A DNA stretch of 64,000 nucleotides from Marinobacterium rhizophilum DSM 18822 (GCF_000378045.1 NZ_KB899090.1:310001-374000); one strand, 5' to 3'. Positions 27,752 to 40,512 are shown, counted from the first letter of the stretch. Notes: generated from the sequence alone by a model not told the origin. Made by a program: numbers and translations.

Positions 27752-28975
27752 CTACAAGCGCGCCAGCAATACCTGGCGGATTTCGCCATCGCTCAGAACC
27801 AGCGGATTGGTTTTCATGCTGTTGCCGCCGCTGCCGGCAATCACACGGGGCAGATCAGCTTCGGTCATGCCAAAGGTCGACAGCCGCGGCAGCGCGCATT
27901 GCTCGATCCAGCTATCGAGCAAACCCACCAGCGCATCGCAACCCTCCTCGACCCCCTGGGCTTCGACGCCCAGCCAGCGCGCGACCTGGGCGTATTTCTC
28001 CAGCGCAGGACTCGCCGGCTCCCGCTCGCGTAACGCCGCGATGTTCATCGCCGTGGCCATTGCCAGCAATGTGCCGCAGGCCACGCCATGGGGAATGGGG
28101 AAGTAGGCTCCCAGCGGCGAGGCCATGCCGTGTACCGATCCAAGTCCCGCCTGCGCCAGGCAGATACCGGACAGCATAGCGGCATAGGCCAGCTGGCCAT
28201 AGTCTTTCACCGGCGTCGCCGCGTAGGGATCAAACCCCGCGGCAAAAGCCTGGATACCACTTTGGGCCAGCGCATCGGTAAAAGCGCTGGCACGGGTCGA
28301 TACATAGGACTCCAGCAGCTGTGTGAAGGCATCCATGGCATTGGCCAGCAACACCGGTGACGGGCAGCTGTGCAGCAAGTCCGGGTCCACCAGGGCGACA
28401 CGTGCCAGCAGCCTTTCATCCCGGAATGATTTCTTGAAGCCGCCGACGCCATGACGCGTCAGTACTGCATTCTTGGTCATTTCGCTGCCGGTACCGGCGG
28501 TTGTCGGCACCGCCACCAGCGGCAGCGCGGGCCCCCGGTAGGGCAGCTCGGGCCCGACACCCTCCAGATAGTCCATTACCGAGTGCTGCACCGGCAGCAG
28601 ACCGGCGATGGCCTTGGCCGCATCCAGCGCACTGCCACCGCCGATCCCCAACACCACGTCGATGCCATAGTCGGCGTAGTGACCCACCACGTCATCCACC
28701 TGTTCGGGACTGGGCTCCCCGGCAATAGAGACCTGCACCCAGGCAAGCCCCACGGCCTTTAGCCGACGCTGCAACTGCGCCCAGCGATCACTCCCGGTAA
28801 AGGACAGGCCACCGGTCACGACCAGCACCCGTGTGCCGAGAGTCGCCAGTTCATCCGCCAGGCGATCAAAGCTGCCCGCACCAAAAATAATGCGTGGCAG
28901 TGCCGCCACCCCGAACGGGGCGATGCCGCCAGAATCCGTTCGCAGACCCTGTGAATCCAATCCGGTATTGCTCAT
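27752..28975 (-). CDS. Iron-containing alcohol dehydrogenase
   Basis: A 407-residue group III alcohol dehydrogenase. It has the NAD-binding GIGGGSALDAAKAIAG, PTTAGTGSEMTKNAVL, metal ligands in VDPDLL and the GSVHGMASPLGAYFPIPHG histidine region. The start at 28975 is selected by GGGAG six bases upstream; a TTG two codons earlier is unlikely. Substrates of this family include 1,3-propanediol, butanol, lactaldehyde and ethanol. Downstream of the glycerol importer a polyol-related role is tempting but unproven. Confidence 0.88.
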   Translation of the reverse strand: MSNTGLDSQGLRTDSGGIAPFGVAALPRIIFGAGSFDRLADELATLGTRVLVVTGGLSFTGSDRWAQLQRRLKAVGLAWVQVSIAGEPSPEQVDDVVGHYADYGIDVVLGIGGGSALDAAKAIAGLLPVQHSVMDYLEGVGPELPYRGPALPLVAVPTTAGTGSEMTKNAVLTRHGVGGFKKSFRDERLLARVALVDPDLLHSCPSPVLLANAMDAFTQLLESYVSTRASAFTDALAQSGIQAFAAGFDPYAATPVKDYGQLAYAAMLSGICLAQAGLGSVHGMASPLGAYFPIPHGVACGTLLAMATAMNIAALREREPASPALEKYAQVARWLGVEAQGVEEGCDALVGLLDSWIEQCALPRLSTFGMTEADLPRVIAGSGGNSMKTNPLVLSDGEIRQVLLARL

Positions 28976-29072
28976 CGTCAACTCCCTCGCTAAAACCGAC
29001 TGCCGCTATCTGAATGCCCAATGTAGGGCATTTCCCGCCGCCCCGTGTAGCAGGCAGCGATCCCGCGGCGAT

Positions 29073-29104
29073 AAAAAAGCCGACTGCCCCCAAGGGACAG
29101 CCGG
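29073..29104 (-). terminator. Rho-independent terminator of the glycerol importer operon
   Basis: Read on the minus strand, GCCGGCTGTCCC and GGGGCAGTCGGC pair around a short loop and are followed by TTTTTT. It lies 30 bases beyond the last gene of the importer operon. Confidence 0.8.
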
Positions 29105-29133
29105 CCGAGTTCGCCAATTATACGCGCAAGGAG

Positions 29134-30882
29134 TTAGCCTTTGCGGCCGGCTTCCCAGCTTTTCAGCAGCTCGTCGTAGGGTACGGTTTCACCCTGGGGC
29201 TTCTCGTTGGCGAGTTTCGCCTTGGGAGAACCCGGCTGTTCCAGCCAGTAGCTGGCTTCACGCGGTTCGTTCAGCTTGGGACCGCACTCGCCCTGCACAC
29301 CGGCGCGCTCAAGTCGCTGCAGTACCTTGTCCTGGGCGGCTGCCAGGCCATCCAGTGATTCCTGCGGCGTTTTCTCGCCACTGGCGGCTTCGGCAATGTA
29401 CTGCCACCACAACTGCGCCAGTTTCGGATAATCCGGCACGTTGGTACCGGTGGGCGTCCACTGGGTGCGGGCCGGGCTGCGGTAGAACTCGACCAGTCCG
29501 CCGAGCATCGGTGCCGCCTCGGTCATGGCATCGGAGTTGATGTCAGACTCGCGGATCGGTGTCAGGCCCACCAGGGTCTTTTTCAGCGATACCGTTTTGG
29601 ATACCGTGAACTGCGCGTACAGCCAGGCAGCCAAGCGCTGTTTCTCTGGTGTCGAGTTGAGGAAGGTCCAGGAACCGGTGTCCTGATACCCCAGCTTCAT
29701 GCCCTCTTCCCAGTACGGTCCCTTGGGGGATGGCGCCATGCGCCATTTCGGCGTGCCATCGTCGTTAACTACCGGCAGGCCCTTTTCGGTCATGCTGGAG
29801 GTAAAGGCGGTGTACCAGAAGATCTGCTGTGCCACGCCGCCCTGGGCCGGCACGGGGCCTGCTTCGGAGAAGGTCATGCCCTGGGCTTCCGGTGGCGCAT
29901 ACTTGCGCAGCCAGTCGACGTACTTGGTCGTCGCATAGACTGCAGCCGGGCCATTGGTGGCACCGCCGCGCTCAACGCTGGAGCCCACCGGGCTGCAGCC
30001 CTCGACACGGATACCCCACTCGTCCACCGGCAGACCGTTGGGCAGACCCTTGTCTCCGGCACCGGCCATGGAGAACCAGGCATCGGTGAAGCGCCAGCCC
30101 AGGGACGGGTCCTTCTTGCCGTAATCCATGTGGCCATAGACGCGCTCGCCGTCGATTTCCTTGACCTTCTCGCTGAAGAACTCGGCGATATCCTCATAGG
30201 CGGACCAGTTTTTCGGTACACCCAGGTCGTAGCCGTAGATCTCCTTGAACTTGGCTTTGAGGTCATCGCGGGCAAACCAGTCGGCACGGAACCAGTACAG
30301 GTTGGCGAACTGCTGATCCGGCAGCTGATACAGCTTGCCATCGGGGCCGGTGGTGAAGTCCAGCCCGATAAAGTCCTCCAGATCCAGTGTCGGCAAGGTG
30401 AAGTCCTTGCCATCACCGGCGATCATGTCCGAGATCGGCACGACCTTGCCATAGCGAAAGTGCGTACCGATCAGGTCGGAGTCATTGATGTAGGCATCGT
30501 AGATATTGCGATCGGACTGCATCTGGGTCTGCAGCTTCTCGACCACGTCGCCTTCCTGGATCAGGTCATGGTTGACCTTGATGCCGGTAATCTCTTCAAA
30601 CGCCCTGGCCAGCACCTTGGCTTCGTATTCATGGGTGGCAATGGTTTCGGATGCCACGTTGATGCTCATGCCGCGAAACGGCTTGGCCGCCTCGGTAAAC
30701 CACTGCATTTCGGTGATCTGCTGTTCCGGCGTCAGGGTCGAGGTCGCAAACTCCTCGGCGGCCCACTTGTTGGCCGCATCCAGGTACTGGTCGGCATAGG
30801 TTTGCACACTGACACCCAGGGTCGCAGCAGCAATGGCAACACGCAGCAGCAGCGCCTGTGGCAATTTATTATTCTTGATCAT
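29134..30882 (-). CDS. glpV: Glycerol ABC transporter substrate-binding protein
   Basis: A 582-residue periplasmic binding protein with a signal peptide (basic start, hydrophobic 10-25, TYADQ cleavage region near 30) and the long extracellular-solute-binding fold of the GlpV group. Typical segments include GMSINVASETIATHEYEA, QEGDVVEKLQTQMQS and YPKLAQLWWQYIAEA. The start at 30882 is favoured by GAGG six bases upstream and by the signal peptide; a further-upstream start at 30972 adds non-protein-like residues. Last gene of glpSTPQUV; importer specificity is inferred from operon order. Confidence 0.88.
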   Translation of the reverse strand: MIKNNKLPQALLLRVAIAAATLGVSVQTYADQYLDAANKWAAEEFATSTLTPEQQITEMQWFTEAAKPFRGMSINVASETIATHEYEAKVLARAFEEITGIKVNHDLIQEGDVVEKLQTQMQSDRNIYDAYINDSDLIGTHFRYGKVVPISDMIAGDGKDFTLPTLDLEDFIGLDFTTGPDGKLYQLPDQQFANLYWFRADWFARDDLKAKFKEIYGYDLGVPKNWSAYEDIAEFFSEKVKEIDGERVYGHMDYGKKDPSLGWRFTDAWFSMAGAGDKGLPNGLPVDEWGIRVEGCSPVGSSVERGGATNGPAAVYATTKYVDWLRKYAPPEAQGMTFSEAGPVPAQGGVAQQIFWYTAFTSSMTEKGLPVVNDDGTPKWRMAPSPKGPYWEEGMKLGYQDTGSWTFLNSTPEKQRLAAWLYAQFTVSKTVSLKKTLVGLTPIRESDINSDAMTEAAPMLGGLVEFYRSPARTQWTPTGTNVPDYPKLAQLWWQYIAEAASGEKTPQESLDGLAAAQDKVLQRLERAGVQGECGPKLNEPREASYWLEQPGSPKAKLANEKPQGETVPYDELLKSWEAGRKG

Positions 30883-31038
30883 CGTCAACCTCATTGGAGT
30901 TGATTGCATTTCAGACCTCCGCTGCGAGCTCAGCGCCGCAGTGATACAGCCTGTCTTTCTTATTACCGGCACGGCCCTGAAGCCACACCGGAGCTTGGGT
31001 TAAACAGTCTTGCGGAACACACCTTTGCAGGTTCGGTT

Positions 31039-31314
31039 TCAGCCCCAGCGCAGCACGATGGCCAGCCAGACGGCCGAGAGGCCCAGCGGCAACCACAGCG
31101 TCATGTCGCTAAACCCGACATACAGCAGGTGGAAGTACGCGCTGGCCAGCAGGCCGATAAAGAGGCGGTCGCCGCGGGTGGTGGCGATCGGCAGAAAGCC
31201 CTTGCGCTCGACACAGGGCGAGTGCAGTTCATAAACCGTCATACAGACCAGAATGATGCCAATGGTGGAGAAAAATATTGCGACCGGTAAGGTCCATGCC
31301 ATCCAGCTAATCAT
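31039..31314 (-). CDS. glpU: DUF2160 small membrane protein of glycerol importer (GlpU)
   Basis: A 91-residue protein with three hydrophobic segments and the family's core CVERKGFLPIATTRGDRLFIGLL. In rhizobia this small gene sits between glpQ and glpV of the glycerol importer and is called glpU. Its role is not established. It begins 11 bases after glpQ. Length and position are as expected. Confidence 0.85.
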   Translation of the reverse strand: MISWMAWTLPVAIFFSTIGIILVCMTVYELHSPCVERKGFLPIATTRGDRLFIGLLASAYFHLLYVGFSDMTLWLPLGLSAVWLAIVLRWG

Positions 31315-31325
31315 GCGTCGTCTCC

Positions 31326-32132
<807 letters not shown>

Positions 32133-32142
32133 GATTCGAGCC

Positions 32143-34101
<1,959 letters not shown>

Positions 34102-34109
<8 letters not shown>

Positions 34110-35205
34110 GATGTGCAGCCCCCTGTACCAGACGCGTCGGTGCTTGCAGCATCGCGCCCTGCTTGTCGAACACGAACAGCTTATGGGTCGGCAGATACAC
34201 CTTGATCGGCGCATCGGTGTGGTACTCGTGCACCCCCGACAACTGCAATACCAGGCTGAAATGGCGATTCTTGACGTGCATGAAGGTTTCCGAGCCGCTG
34301 ATTTCAGCCAGCTCGACCTGCATTGCCAGCTCCAGGTCATCGTCATTGCGCGGTACCAGGCCAATATGGCTTGGACGCACGCCAAAGCGGTAATCGCCGG
34401 GTGTCAGACCACGCAGGTCCTGATTGAGCGGAAAGTGGGCGTATTCATCGAAGGTGACCTCCGACTCGGATACGCGCCCCCCCAGCAGATTGATCGGCGG
34501 CTCGCTAAACAGCTCCGCCGACGTCACGTCCACCGGCTGATGGTAAACCGTGTTCACCGGGCCCGACTGAATAATGCGCCCCTCGTGCAACAGGGTGGTG
34601 GTGCCACCCAGTGCCAGCGCCTCGTTGGGCTCGGTGGAGGCGTAGATGGCAATGGAGCGGCGCTCCTTGAACAGCTCGCGCAGCTCCATGCGCAACTCTT
34701 CACGCAGCTTGTAGTCCAGGTTCACCAGGGGTTCGTCGAACAGAATCAGGCTGGCGTCCTTCACCAGCGCCCGCGCCATGGCAGTACGCTGCTGCTGACC
34801 ACCGGAAAGCTCCAGCGGCAGGCGATCCAGGAACGGATCGATGCGCAGCATGGCTGCCGTTTCCTTCACACGCTTGTCAATCTGGGATTCCGGCATTTTC
34901 AACAAACGCAGCGGCGAGGCGATGTTTTCCCGCACCGTCAGGTTGGGATAATTGATGAACTGCTGATAGACCATGGAGACGTTGCGCTGCTGCACCGGCA
35001 TGCCGGTGACATCGGCGCCGTCCATCAGAACCCGGCCGCGGGTCGGCTTGTCGAGCCCGGCCATCAGTCGCATCAGAGAGGTCTTGCCCGCCAGGGTACG
35101 ACCCAGCAGGACATTGAAGGATCCAGGTTCGAAACTAATGTTCGCATCGCTGATGAATGGCACGCCATCCACCACACGAGTGATGTTTTCCAGTGTTAGC
35201 GACAT
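34102..35205 (-). CDS. glpS: Glycerol ABC transporter ATP-binding protein GlpS
   Basis: A 367-residue ATPase. Walker A reads GRTLAGKTS, a degenerate loop keeping the GKT lysine; the ABC signature LSGGQQQRTAMARALVKDA and Walker B LILFDEPLVNLDYKL are intact. The H-loop (IAIYASTEPNEALAL) carries Ser in place of the usual His. With GlpT's altered signature, the GlpS/GlpT pair looks asymmetric. The start at 35205 follows AAGGGA. First gene of the operon, with sigma-54 and GlpR-like signals upstream. Confidence 0.88.
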
Positions 35206-35283
35206 ATTGTCGTCCCTTGTTCTTATTGTCATGGCTGCCTGTTCAGGCGGCCGGAACACCGCGAACTCTGCGGTTCACAGCTT

Positions 35284-35299
35284 TTTTCGAATACGAACA
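35284..35299 (-). promoter_or_regulatory. GlpR-like operator at glpS
   Basis: TTTTCG-AATA-CGAACA matches the TTCG/CGAA half-site pattern with four-base spacer typical of GlpR operators (E. coli core TGTTCGNNNNCGAACA). It lies just downstream of the predicted sigma-54 -12 element, where a repressor would block transcription of the importer. Confidence 0.65.
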
Positions 35300-35305
35300 A
35301 ATGAA

Positions 35306-35321
35306 AGCGAACATCATGCCA
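35306..35321 (-). promoter_or_regulatory. Candidate sigma-54 promoter of glpS
   Basis: On the minus strand the sequence is TGGCATGATGTTCGCT. It has the GG of the -24 and GC of the -12 element at exactly the spacing of the consensus TGGCACGNNNNTTGC, with two mismatches. It is about 100 bases before the glpS ATG, and a sigma-54 activator is encoded divergently beside it. Confidence 0.6.
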
Positions 35322-35401
35322 AAACACGAAAGAAGCCAACGAAAAAAACCAAGTACTTGTTTTATAAGTAAATATACTTAAAGCATCAGAATCGCGGCAA
35401 C

Positions 35402-35433
35402 AACACAAATGTTCGAGTTCGAACATTTGTGTT
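35402..35433. promoter_or_regulatory. 32-bp palindromic operator candidate (GlpR-like core)
   Basis: Two 15-bp perfectly inverted arms around a GT centre. The core TGTTCG-AGTT-CGAACA is a full match to the GlpR consensus, and the arms extend beyond it with AACACAAA on each side. Its position about 80 bp upstream of the -24 element would also suit an activator site. It may bind GlpR, the sigma-54 activator, or both. Confidence 0.65.
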
Positions 35434-35443
35434 CAGAACACTG

Positions 35444-35459
35444 TTGACTGCACAGTCAA
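35444..35459. promoter_or_regulatory. 16-bp palindrome, candidate activator site
   Basis: TTGACTG-CA-CAGTCAA: 7-bp arms, two-base centre, within the divergent region about 120 bp upstream of the sigma-54 element and about 130 bp upstream of the activator gene. Spacing fits an enhancer-binding-protein site. Which protein binds is unknown. Confidence 0.4.
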
Positions 35460-35590
35460 ATGAACAGATGATTGAACACTCAGCACCCTGTTCAGGCTCT
35501 CGCCCGGCTGCACAGTTCAGAGGGGAACGCAGGGCAAGGGCGCGCCTGAACAGCACTCGCACGGCATAAAAACAATAAAGAGCAGATCCC

Positions 35591-37600
35591 ATGAGCGAAC
35601 CGAGCAGCGATACCGTACATGACAGCCTGATCCTCGACTCCTGGGACCGCTGCCGCTCATTCGGGCTGGAACACGGCAGCGAGCCGGGATTGCAGCAGCT
35701 GGGAAGCTCGGAGTGCAAGGTACTGCGCGAGGCGCATCACTCCCTGGTACATACCACCGGACAGGAGGTGCTGCCTTTCTATGAGAATATTCTCTCCAAT
35801 AGCAAATGCATGATTCTGCTCACGGACTCGCGTGGCCAGGTACTCAATGGCTGGGGCGACCAGCGTTTTGTCGGCCAGCAGCAAAAGGCTTTTTTCCAGC
35901 AGGGCACCAGCTGGCAGGAAAAGGCCCACGGCACCAATGCCATCGGTACAGCCATCGCTTCCGGGCAGGCGGTCCAGGTGCAGCGCGATGAGCACTTTCT
36001 CAAGGCCAATCGCTTCATGATCGGTTCGGCCGCGCCCATTTTCGATGTCAATCGCGACCTGCTCGGCGTGCTGGATGTCTCCAGCGATGCCTATTTGCCG
36101 CAGGCGCATACCCTGGGCATGGTCAAGCTGATGTCACAGTCGGTGGAAAACCGGCTCATCATCAACATGTTCAGTAATGAACACTTTGTACTCACCTTCA
36201 ACACCAACCTGGACAACATTGACAGCCAGTGGTCCGGCCTGCTGGTGTTCAATGAAGAGGGGATCATTATTTCGGCCAATCGACGGGCCGAACTGCTGCT
36301 CGGCTATGACCTGGCGCTGGCCAGCATCAGCCAGCTGTTTGACTGCCCGCTGCGGGAGCTGAAAAACCAGCCCGAACTGCTGCCGCTGCAATTCCGCACC
36401 CCCGGCCAGCACCACATGTACGGCGTGATCAAGCGTCCGACCGAGCGGATCATTCAAGCGGTGGATTTTCGCCAGAGACCCGGCGCCACTGCCGCGGCAT
36501 CAGGGCCAACAACAGGTACCTCAGCCAAGAGCGAAGGGGTTATCGGGCTGGACCAGGTCGGCTATGGCGATGCCCGAGTCAGTCGCTGCGTACGCCAGGC
36601 CGAGCGCCTTATCGAGAAGGACATCCCGATTCTGATCCACGGCGAAACCGGCGTTGGCAAGGAGGTGTTCGTCAAGGCACTGCACCAGCACAGTTCGCGC
36701 CGCCGCTATTCGCTGGTGGCGGTGAACTGCGCCGCCATTCCTGGCGAGCTGGTGGAATCCGAACTCTTTGGTTATGAAAAAGGCGCCTTTACCGGCGCCA
36801 GCAACAAGGGTGCCATCGGCCTGATCCGCAAGGCCCACCGGGGCACCCTGTTCCTGGATGAAATTGGTGAAATGCCGCTGCAAGCCCAAGCCCGGCTGCT
36901 GCGGGTGCTGCAGGAACGCAGGGTCACCCCGCTGGGCTCCACCGAGTCCTATCCGGTGGATATCAAGCTCGTTTCAGCCACCAACCGCTGCCTGCGCAGC
37001 CAGGTGCAGGACGGGCACTTCCGTCAGGACCTGTATTACCGCGTAACCGGCCTGAACATCGAGCTGCCACCGCTGCGAGAACGCACCGACAGGCGCGAAC
37101 TGTTCCAGCAGGTGCACCGTCTGCACCGCGAAGACAACCAGACTGCCCCGCTGTCCGAGGAAATACTCAACCTGTTCGACCAGCACCCCTGGCCCGGCAA
37201 CATTCGTCAGCTGATCAGCGTACTGCAGATCGCACTGGCCATGGCGGACGACGATCCTATCGAGCCCTGGCACCTGCCCGATGACTTCTTTCAGGATATC
37301 GAGCAACAGCGCACGACCGCGCCCGAGCAGAGAATGTCTGCCCCGGCCTACGGCGGCGCGCCTGGCAGCGCTCCTGCCACCGCACACGCAAACCCGGCTG
37401 ACAATGCGGTTGAAACGGCACCGGGCCATGCATCCGCAGCGCAAGCCTCAGCACAATTACAGAACCCAGCCTCAAGCGATGAAACCCTGGCGGCCTACAA
37501 CCACCATGAGGGCAATATATCCCGCACTGCCAAGGCACTTGGCATCAGTCGCAACACGCTGTACAAACGCCTGCGTGATCTGGGCCTGCGCCAGCGCTAG
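35591..37600 (+). CDS. Sigma-54-dependent activator, AcoR/DhaR type
   Basis: A 669-residue enhancer-binding protein. The N-terminal sensor region is about 1-300 (opening SLILDSWDRCRSFGLEHG; GAF-like SWQEKAHGTNAIGTAI near 110; then a PAS-like region). The AAA+ domain is about 310-550: Walker A HGETGVGKE, GAFTGA loop YEKGAFTGASNKG, Walker B GTLFLDEIGEM. A low-complexity Ala/Pro-rich linker leads to a C-terminal Fis-type HTH (NISRTAKALGISRNTLYKRL). AcoR/DhaR-type proteins sense small polyols, ketones or alcohols. It is divergent from the glycerol importer and probably activates its sigma-54 promoter. Confidence 0.9.
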   Translation: MSEPSSDTVHDSLILDSWDRCRSFGLEHGSEPGLQQLGSSECKVLREAHHSLVHTTGQEVLPFYENILSNSKCMILLTDSRGQVLNGWGDQRFVGQQQKAFFQQGTSWQEKAHGTNAIGTAIASGQAVQVQRDEHFLKANRFMIGSAAPIFDVNRDLLGVLDVSSDAYLPQAHTLGMVKLMSQSVENRLIINMFSNEHFVLTFNTNLDNIDSQWSGLLVFNEEGIIISANRRAELLLGYDLALASISQLFDCPLRELKNQPELLPLQFRTPGQHHMYGVIKRPTERIIQAVDFRQRPGATAAASGPTTGTSAKSEGVIGLDQVGYGDARVSRCVRQAERLIEKDIPILIHGETGVGKEVFVKALHQHSSRRRYSLVAVNCAAIPGELVESELFGYEKGAFTGASNKGAIGLIRKAHRGTLFLDEIGEMPLQAQARLLRVLQERRVTPLGSTESYPVDIKLVSATNRCLRSQVQDGHFRQDLYYRVTGLNIELPPLRERTDRRELFQQVHRLHREDNQTAPLSEEILNLFDQHPWPGNIRQLISVLQIALAMADDDPIEPWHLPDDFFQDIEQQRTTAPEQRMSAPAYGGAPGSAPATAHANPADNAVETAPGHASAAQASAQLQNPASSDETLAAYNHHEGNISRTAKALGISRNTLYKRLRDLGLRQR

Positions 37601-37613
37601 CAAGACCCGCAAC

Positions 37614-37653
37614 AAAAAGCCGCCGCTTCCCGTACAGGGAAACGGCGGCTTTT
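37614..37653. terminator. Bidirectional terminator
   Basis: AAAAAGCCGCCG and CGGCGGCTTTTA are inverted around an inner TTCCC/GGGAA stem. T-runs exist on both strands, so it ends both the activator transcript and the convergent glpK transcript. Confidence 0.85.
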
Positions 37654-37669
37654 ACAGGTGATATCTGAA

Positions 37670-39151
37670 TTACTGAGTCTGCACCTTGGACACCGCTTTC
37701 TTCCAGCCCTCATAAAGACCATCACGGCGCGCCTTGTCCATTTTGGGCTCGAACCTGCGCTCGCACAGCCAGAGCTTTTCCAGCGACTCCAGGGAATCGA
37801 AGACACCGGCCTTGAGCCCCGCCAGGTAGGCCACACCCAGGGCGGTGGTTTCGATGATCTGCGGCCGGTCCACGGTGGCGCCAAGAATATCGGCCAGGTA
37901 GCTCAGCACCCAGTTATTGGCCACCATGCCGCCGTCCACCCGCAGCGCGACGGGGCGCACACCGTCGCTTTCCATGGCTTTTTGCAGATCCTTGGTCTGG
38001 TAACAGACCGACTGCAGTCCGGCCGTGACAATCTCCTTGATGCCGGTATCCCGGGTCAGACCAAAGATGGCACCGCGGGCATTGGGGTCCCAGTGCGGTG
38101 CCCCGAGCCCGGTAAACGCCGGCACCAGATAGACACCATGATCCAGCGATGTCTGCTCGGCCAGGGGTTCGGTATCACTGGCCCCGCGAATCAGCTGCAG
38201 GCCGTCACGCAGCCACTGAATGGTGGCACCGGCGACAAAGATGCTGCCTTCCAGCGCATAGGTGGGCACGCCATTGAGGCGATAGGCCACGGTGGTCAAC
38301 AGCCGATGCTCAGACTTGAGCGCCTTGAGGCCGGTATTCAGCATCAGGAAACAACCGGTGCCATAGGTGCTTTTGGCCATCCCCTCGCGAAAGCAGGTCT
38401 GCCCGAACAGCGCGGCCTGCTGGTCACCGGCGATACCGTACACGGGAATATCGGCCCCCAGCAGCTCGGCATCGACACGCCCGAAGTCATCGGATGAATC
38501 CATCACTTCTGGCAGCATGCCGGGCGGGATATCGAACAGATTCAGCAGCTCCTCGTCCCATTGCTGGGTATGGATATTAAACAGCAGGGTGCGGGAGGCA
38601 TTGGTCGCATCGGTGCGATGCTCTTTACCACCGGTCAGATGCCACAGCAGATAGGTATCCACGGTGCCAAAAATCAGCTCCCCGCGTTCGGCACGCGCCC
38701 GCGCACCCGGCACCTGCTGCAGTATCCAGCGAATCTTGGTGGCCGAAAAATAGGGGTCAATCAACAGCCCGGTCTTGGCATTGATCAGCTCTTCGAGCCC
38801 CTGTTCCTTGAGCGACTCGCAGTAATCGGCCGTACGCCGATCCTGCCAGACGATGGCGTTATAGACCGGCTCGCCGGTGGTGCGATCCCACACCAGGGTG
38901 GTTTCACGCTGGTTGGTGATACCGATGGCGGCGATCTGGTGCGCATCTATACCGCTTTTGGCAATAACATCACGAGAGGTCTGCAGCACCGACTCCCAGA
39001 TGTCTGCCGGCGCATGCTCCACCCAGCCGTCCTCGGGAAAGTGCTGCGCGAACTCCTGCTGGCTGGTCGTCAGAATCTGGCCTTCGCCAGAAAAAAGAAT
39101 CGCCCTTGAACTGGTGGTGCCCTGGTCTATGGCCAGTAGATACTTAGTCAT
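37670..39151 (-). CDS. glpK: Glycerol kinase
   Basis: A 493-residue FGGY kinase. The N-terminus is [20 protein letters not shown], then [14 protein letters not shown] and [13 protein letters not shown]. It has [14 protein letters not shown] and a C-terminal [13 protein letters not shown]. It phosphorylates glycerol to glycerol-3-phosphate at the cytoplasmic face, trapping what the importer brings in. The 261-bp region to the divergent glpR has only a weak GlpR-like sequence. Confidence 0.96.
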   Translation of the reverse strand: MTKYLLAIDQGTTSSRAILFSGEGQILTTSQQEFAQHFPEDGWVEHAPADIWESVLQTSRDVIAKSGIDAHQIAAIGITNQRETTLVWDRTTGEPVYNAIVWQDRRTADYCESLKEQGLEELINAKTGLLIDPYFSATKIRWILQQVPGARARAERGELIFGTVDTYLLWHLTGGKEHRTDATNASRTLLFNIHTQQWDEELLNLFDIPPGMLPEVMDSSDDFGRVDAELLGADIPVYGIAGDQQAALFGQTCFREGMAKSTYGTGCFLMLNTGLKALKSEHRLLTTVAYRLNGVPTYALEGSIFVAGATIQWLRDGLQLIRGASDTEPLAEQTSLDHGVYLVPAFTGLGAPHWDPNARGAIFGLTRDTGIKEIVTAGLQSVCYQTKDLQKAMESDGVRPVALRVDGGMVANNWVLSYLADILGATVDRPQIIETTALGVAYLAGLKAGVFDSLESLEKLWLCERRFEPKMDKARRDGLYEGWKKAVSKVQTQ

Positions 39152-39412
39152 GATCCGCCCTGCTGTTCATGAATGTTCTTTTTTTTTCGTATTTTTACCA
39201 TTACACCGCTAAAAACCAAGAGATATTTTCTTTTTCCATCAGCATCAGCGCTCTGCAGCGCCGCCAGAAGCACCATTATTGCGCTATAAGTCATTAAAAT
39301 TATGAGATAATCGCCACAATACAGACACCTCTGCAAAATGTTGCCAGGACGGTGCAGCGCGCGTTTGCAGGTGCGCCATCCCGACACTGCACCAGAAGGA
39401 AGAGCACAAGCC

Positions 39413-40171
39413 ATGACACAGCGGCGCAGACAGGACCTGATTCTCGAAAAGGTCCAGGCCACCGGTTTTGTCACCATCGACGAGCTGGTCGAGCATTTTC
39501 GGGTGACCCCCCAGACCATCAGGCGCGACCTGAACCAGCTGGCACGGGACAACAAGCTGCGACGTCACCATGGCGGGGCCGGCGTTGAATCCAGCACCGT
39601 AAATACGGCCTACCAGGCCCGCAAGATCATGGAGCTGGATGCCAAGGAAAAGATCGCACAGGAACTGGCCAAGGTCATTCCCGACGGCGCTTCGCTGTTT
39701 ATCAACATCGGCACCACCACCGAGACCATCGCCCGTGCCCTGCTTAACCATCACAATCTGCGCATCGTCACCAATAACCTGCACGTCGCCTCCATCCTCA
39801 GCGCCAAGGAAGACTTCACGGTCATCGTCGCTGGCGGCGAAGTGCGCAACCGCGACGGCGGCATTGTTGGCGAAGCCACCCGCGATTTCATCAACCAGTT
39901 CCAGATGGACTTTGGCATCATTGGTATCAGCGGTATCCACAGCGACGGCTCCCTGCTGGACTTTGACTACCGCGAAGTGCGGGTCGCACAGACCATTATT
40001 GCCAACTCCCGCCAGGTATTGCTGGCGGCAGATCATTCCAAATTCGGCCGCAATGCCATGGTTCGTCTGGGCAATATCACCCAGGCAGATCACTTTTTCA
40101 CCGATCTGGCCCCGCCCGCCGAGATTCGCCAGCTACTGATTGAACATCAGGTACAACTGCACATCGTCTGA
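39413..40171 (+). CDS. glpR: DeoR-family glycerol-3-phosphate repressor
   Basis: A 252-residue DeoR-family repressor. The N-terminal winged helix is [41 protein letters not shown] in outline, with the wing LRRHHGGAG. The C-terminal ISOCOT-type sugar-phosphate-binding domain has [15 protein letters not shown] and [21 protein letters not shown]. It most likely releases DNA on binding glycerol-3-phosphate. Start at 39413 is chosen by AGGAAG upstream and family N-terminus. Confidence 0.93.
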   Translation: MTQRRRQDLILEKVQATGFVTIDELVEHFRVTPQTIRRDLNQLARDNKLRRHHGGAGVESSTVNTAYQARKIMELDAKEKIAQELAKVIPDGASLFINIGTTTETIARALLNHHNLRIVTNNLHVASILSAKEDFTVIVAGGEVRNRDGGIVGEATRDFINQFQMDFGIIGISGIHSDGSLLDFDYREVRVAQTIIANSRQVLLAADHSKFGRNAMVRLGNITQADHFFTDLAPPAEIRQLLIEHQVQLHIV

Positions 40172-40512
40172 TCTTTTGGGCCGGCGCCACCGGCCAGCCT
40201 TTCACACTCCAATCCACATGCCACAAGCGCCGGCCCACACGGCCGTGGCTCGCCACAAACCGATAAAACATCAGGTTCAGCTGCATATCACCGAGCAGAC
40301 TGACGCCGAAGCGGCCATCCCAGTAAGCGCCAACCGCCATAGAGCAACCAGCCAGTCTGGGTAAGATATTCGCTTCGTGTCCTTGCCCCTTTTGCCCTTC
40401 ACCACTCACCGCCTGATGCAAGACAGGTGTCCGTGTCACGTGCCTTTCCATTCTGCGTGTAGGGCAGCCTCAAATAAAATTCACTTAAAAAATGTTCGTT
40501 TGTGATTGTTTG

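Larger units (their letters stand above)
35206..35590. other. Divergent control region between glpS and sigma-54 activator
   Basis: A 385-bp AT-rich gap. It holds a sigma-54-like -24/-12 element, a GlpR-like operator, a 32-bp near-perfect palindrome, a 16-bp palindrome and, at 35365-35380, an inverted repeat TAAGTA-AATA-TACTTA. It also contains repeated TGTTCA/TGAACA half-sites (about 35430-35560). Individual sites are listed separately. Confidence 0.6.

Noticed and set aside
39152-39200. Possible GlpR operator before glpK
   Set aside because: Only one half-site with a long T-run; the second half does not match at a four-base spacing.
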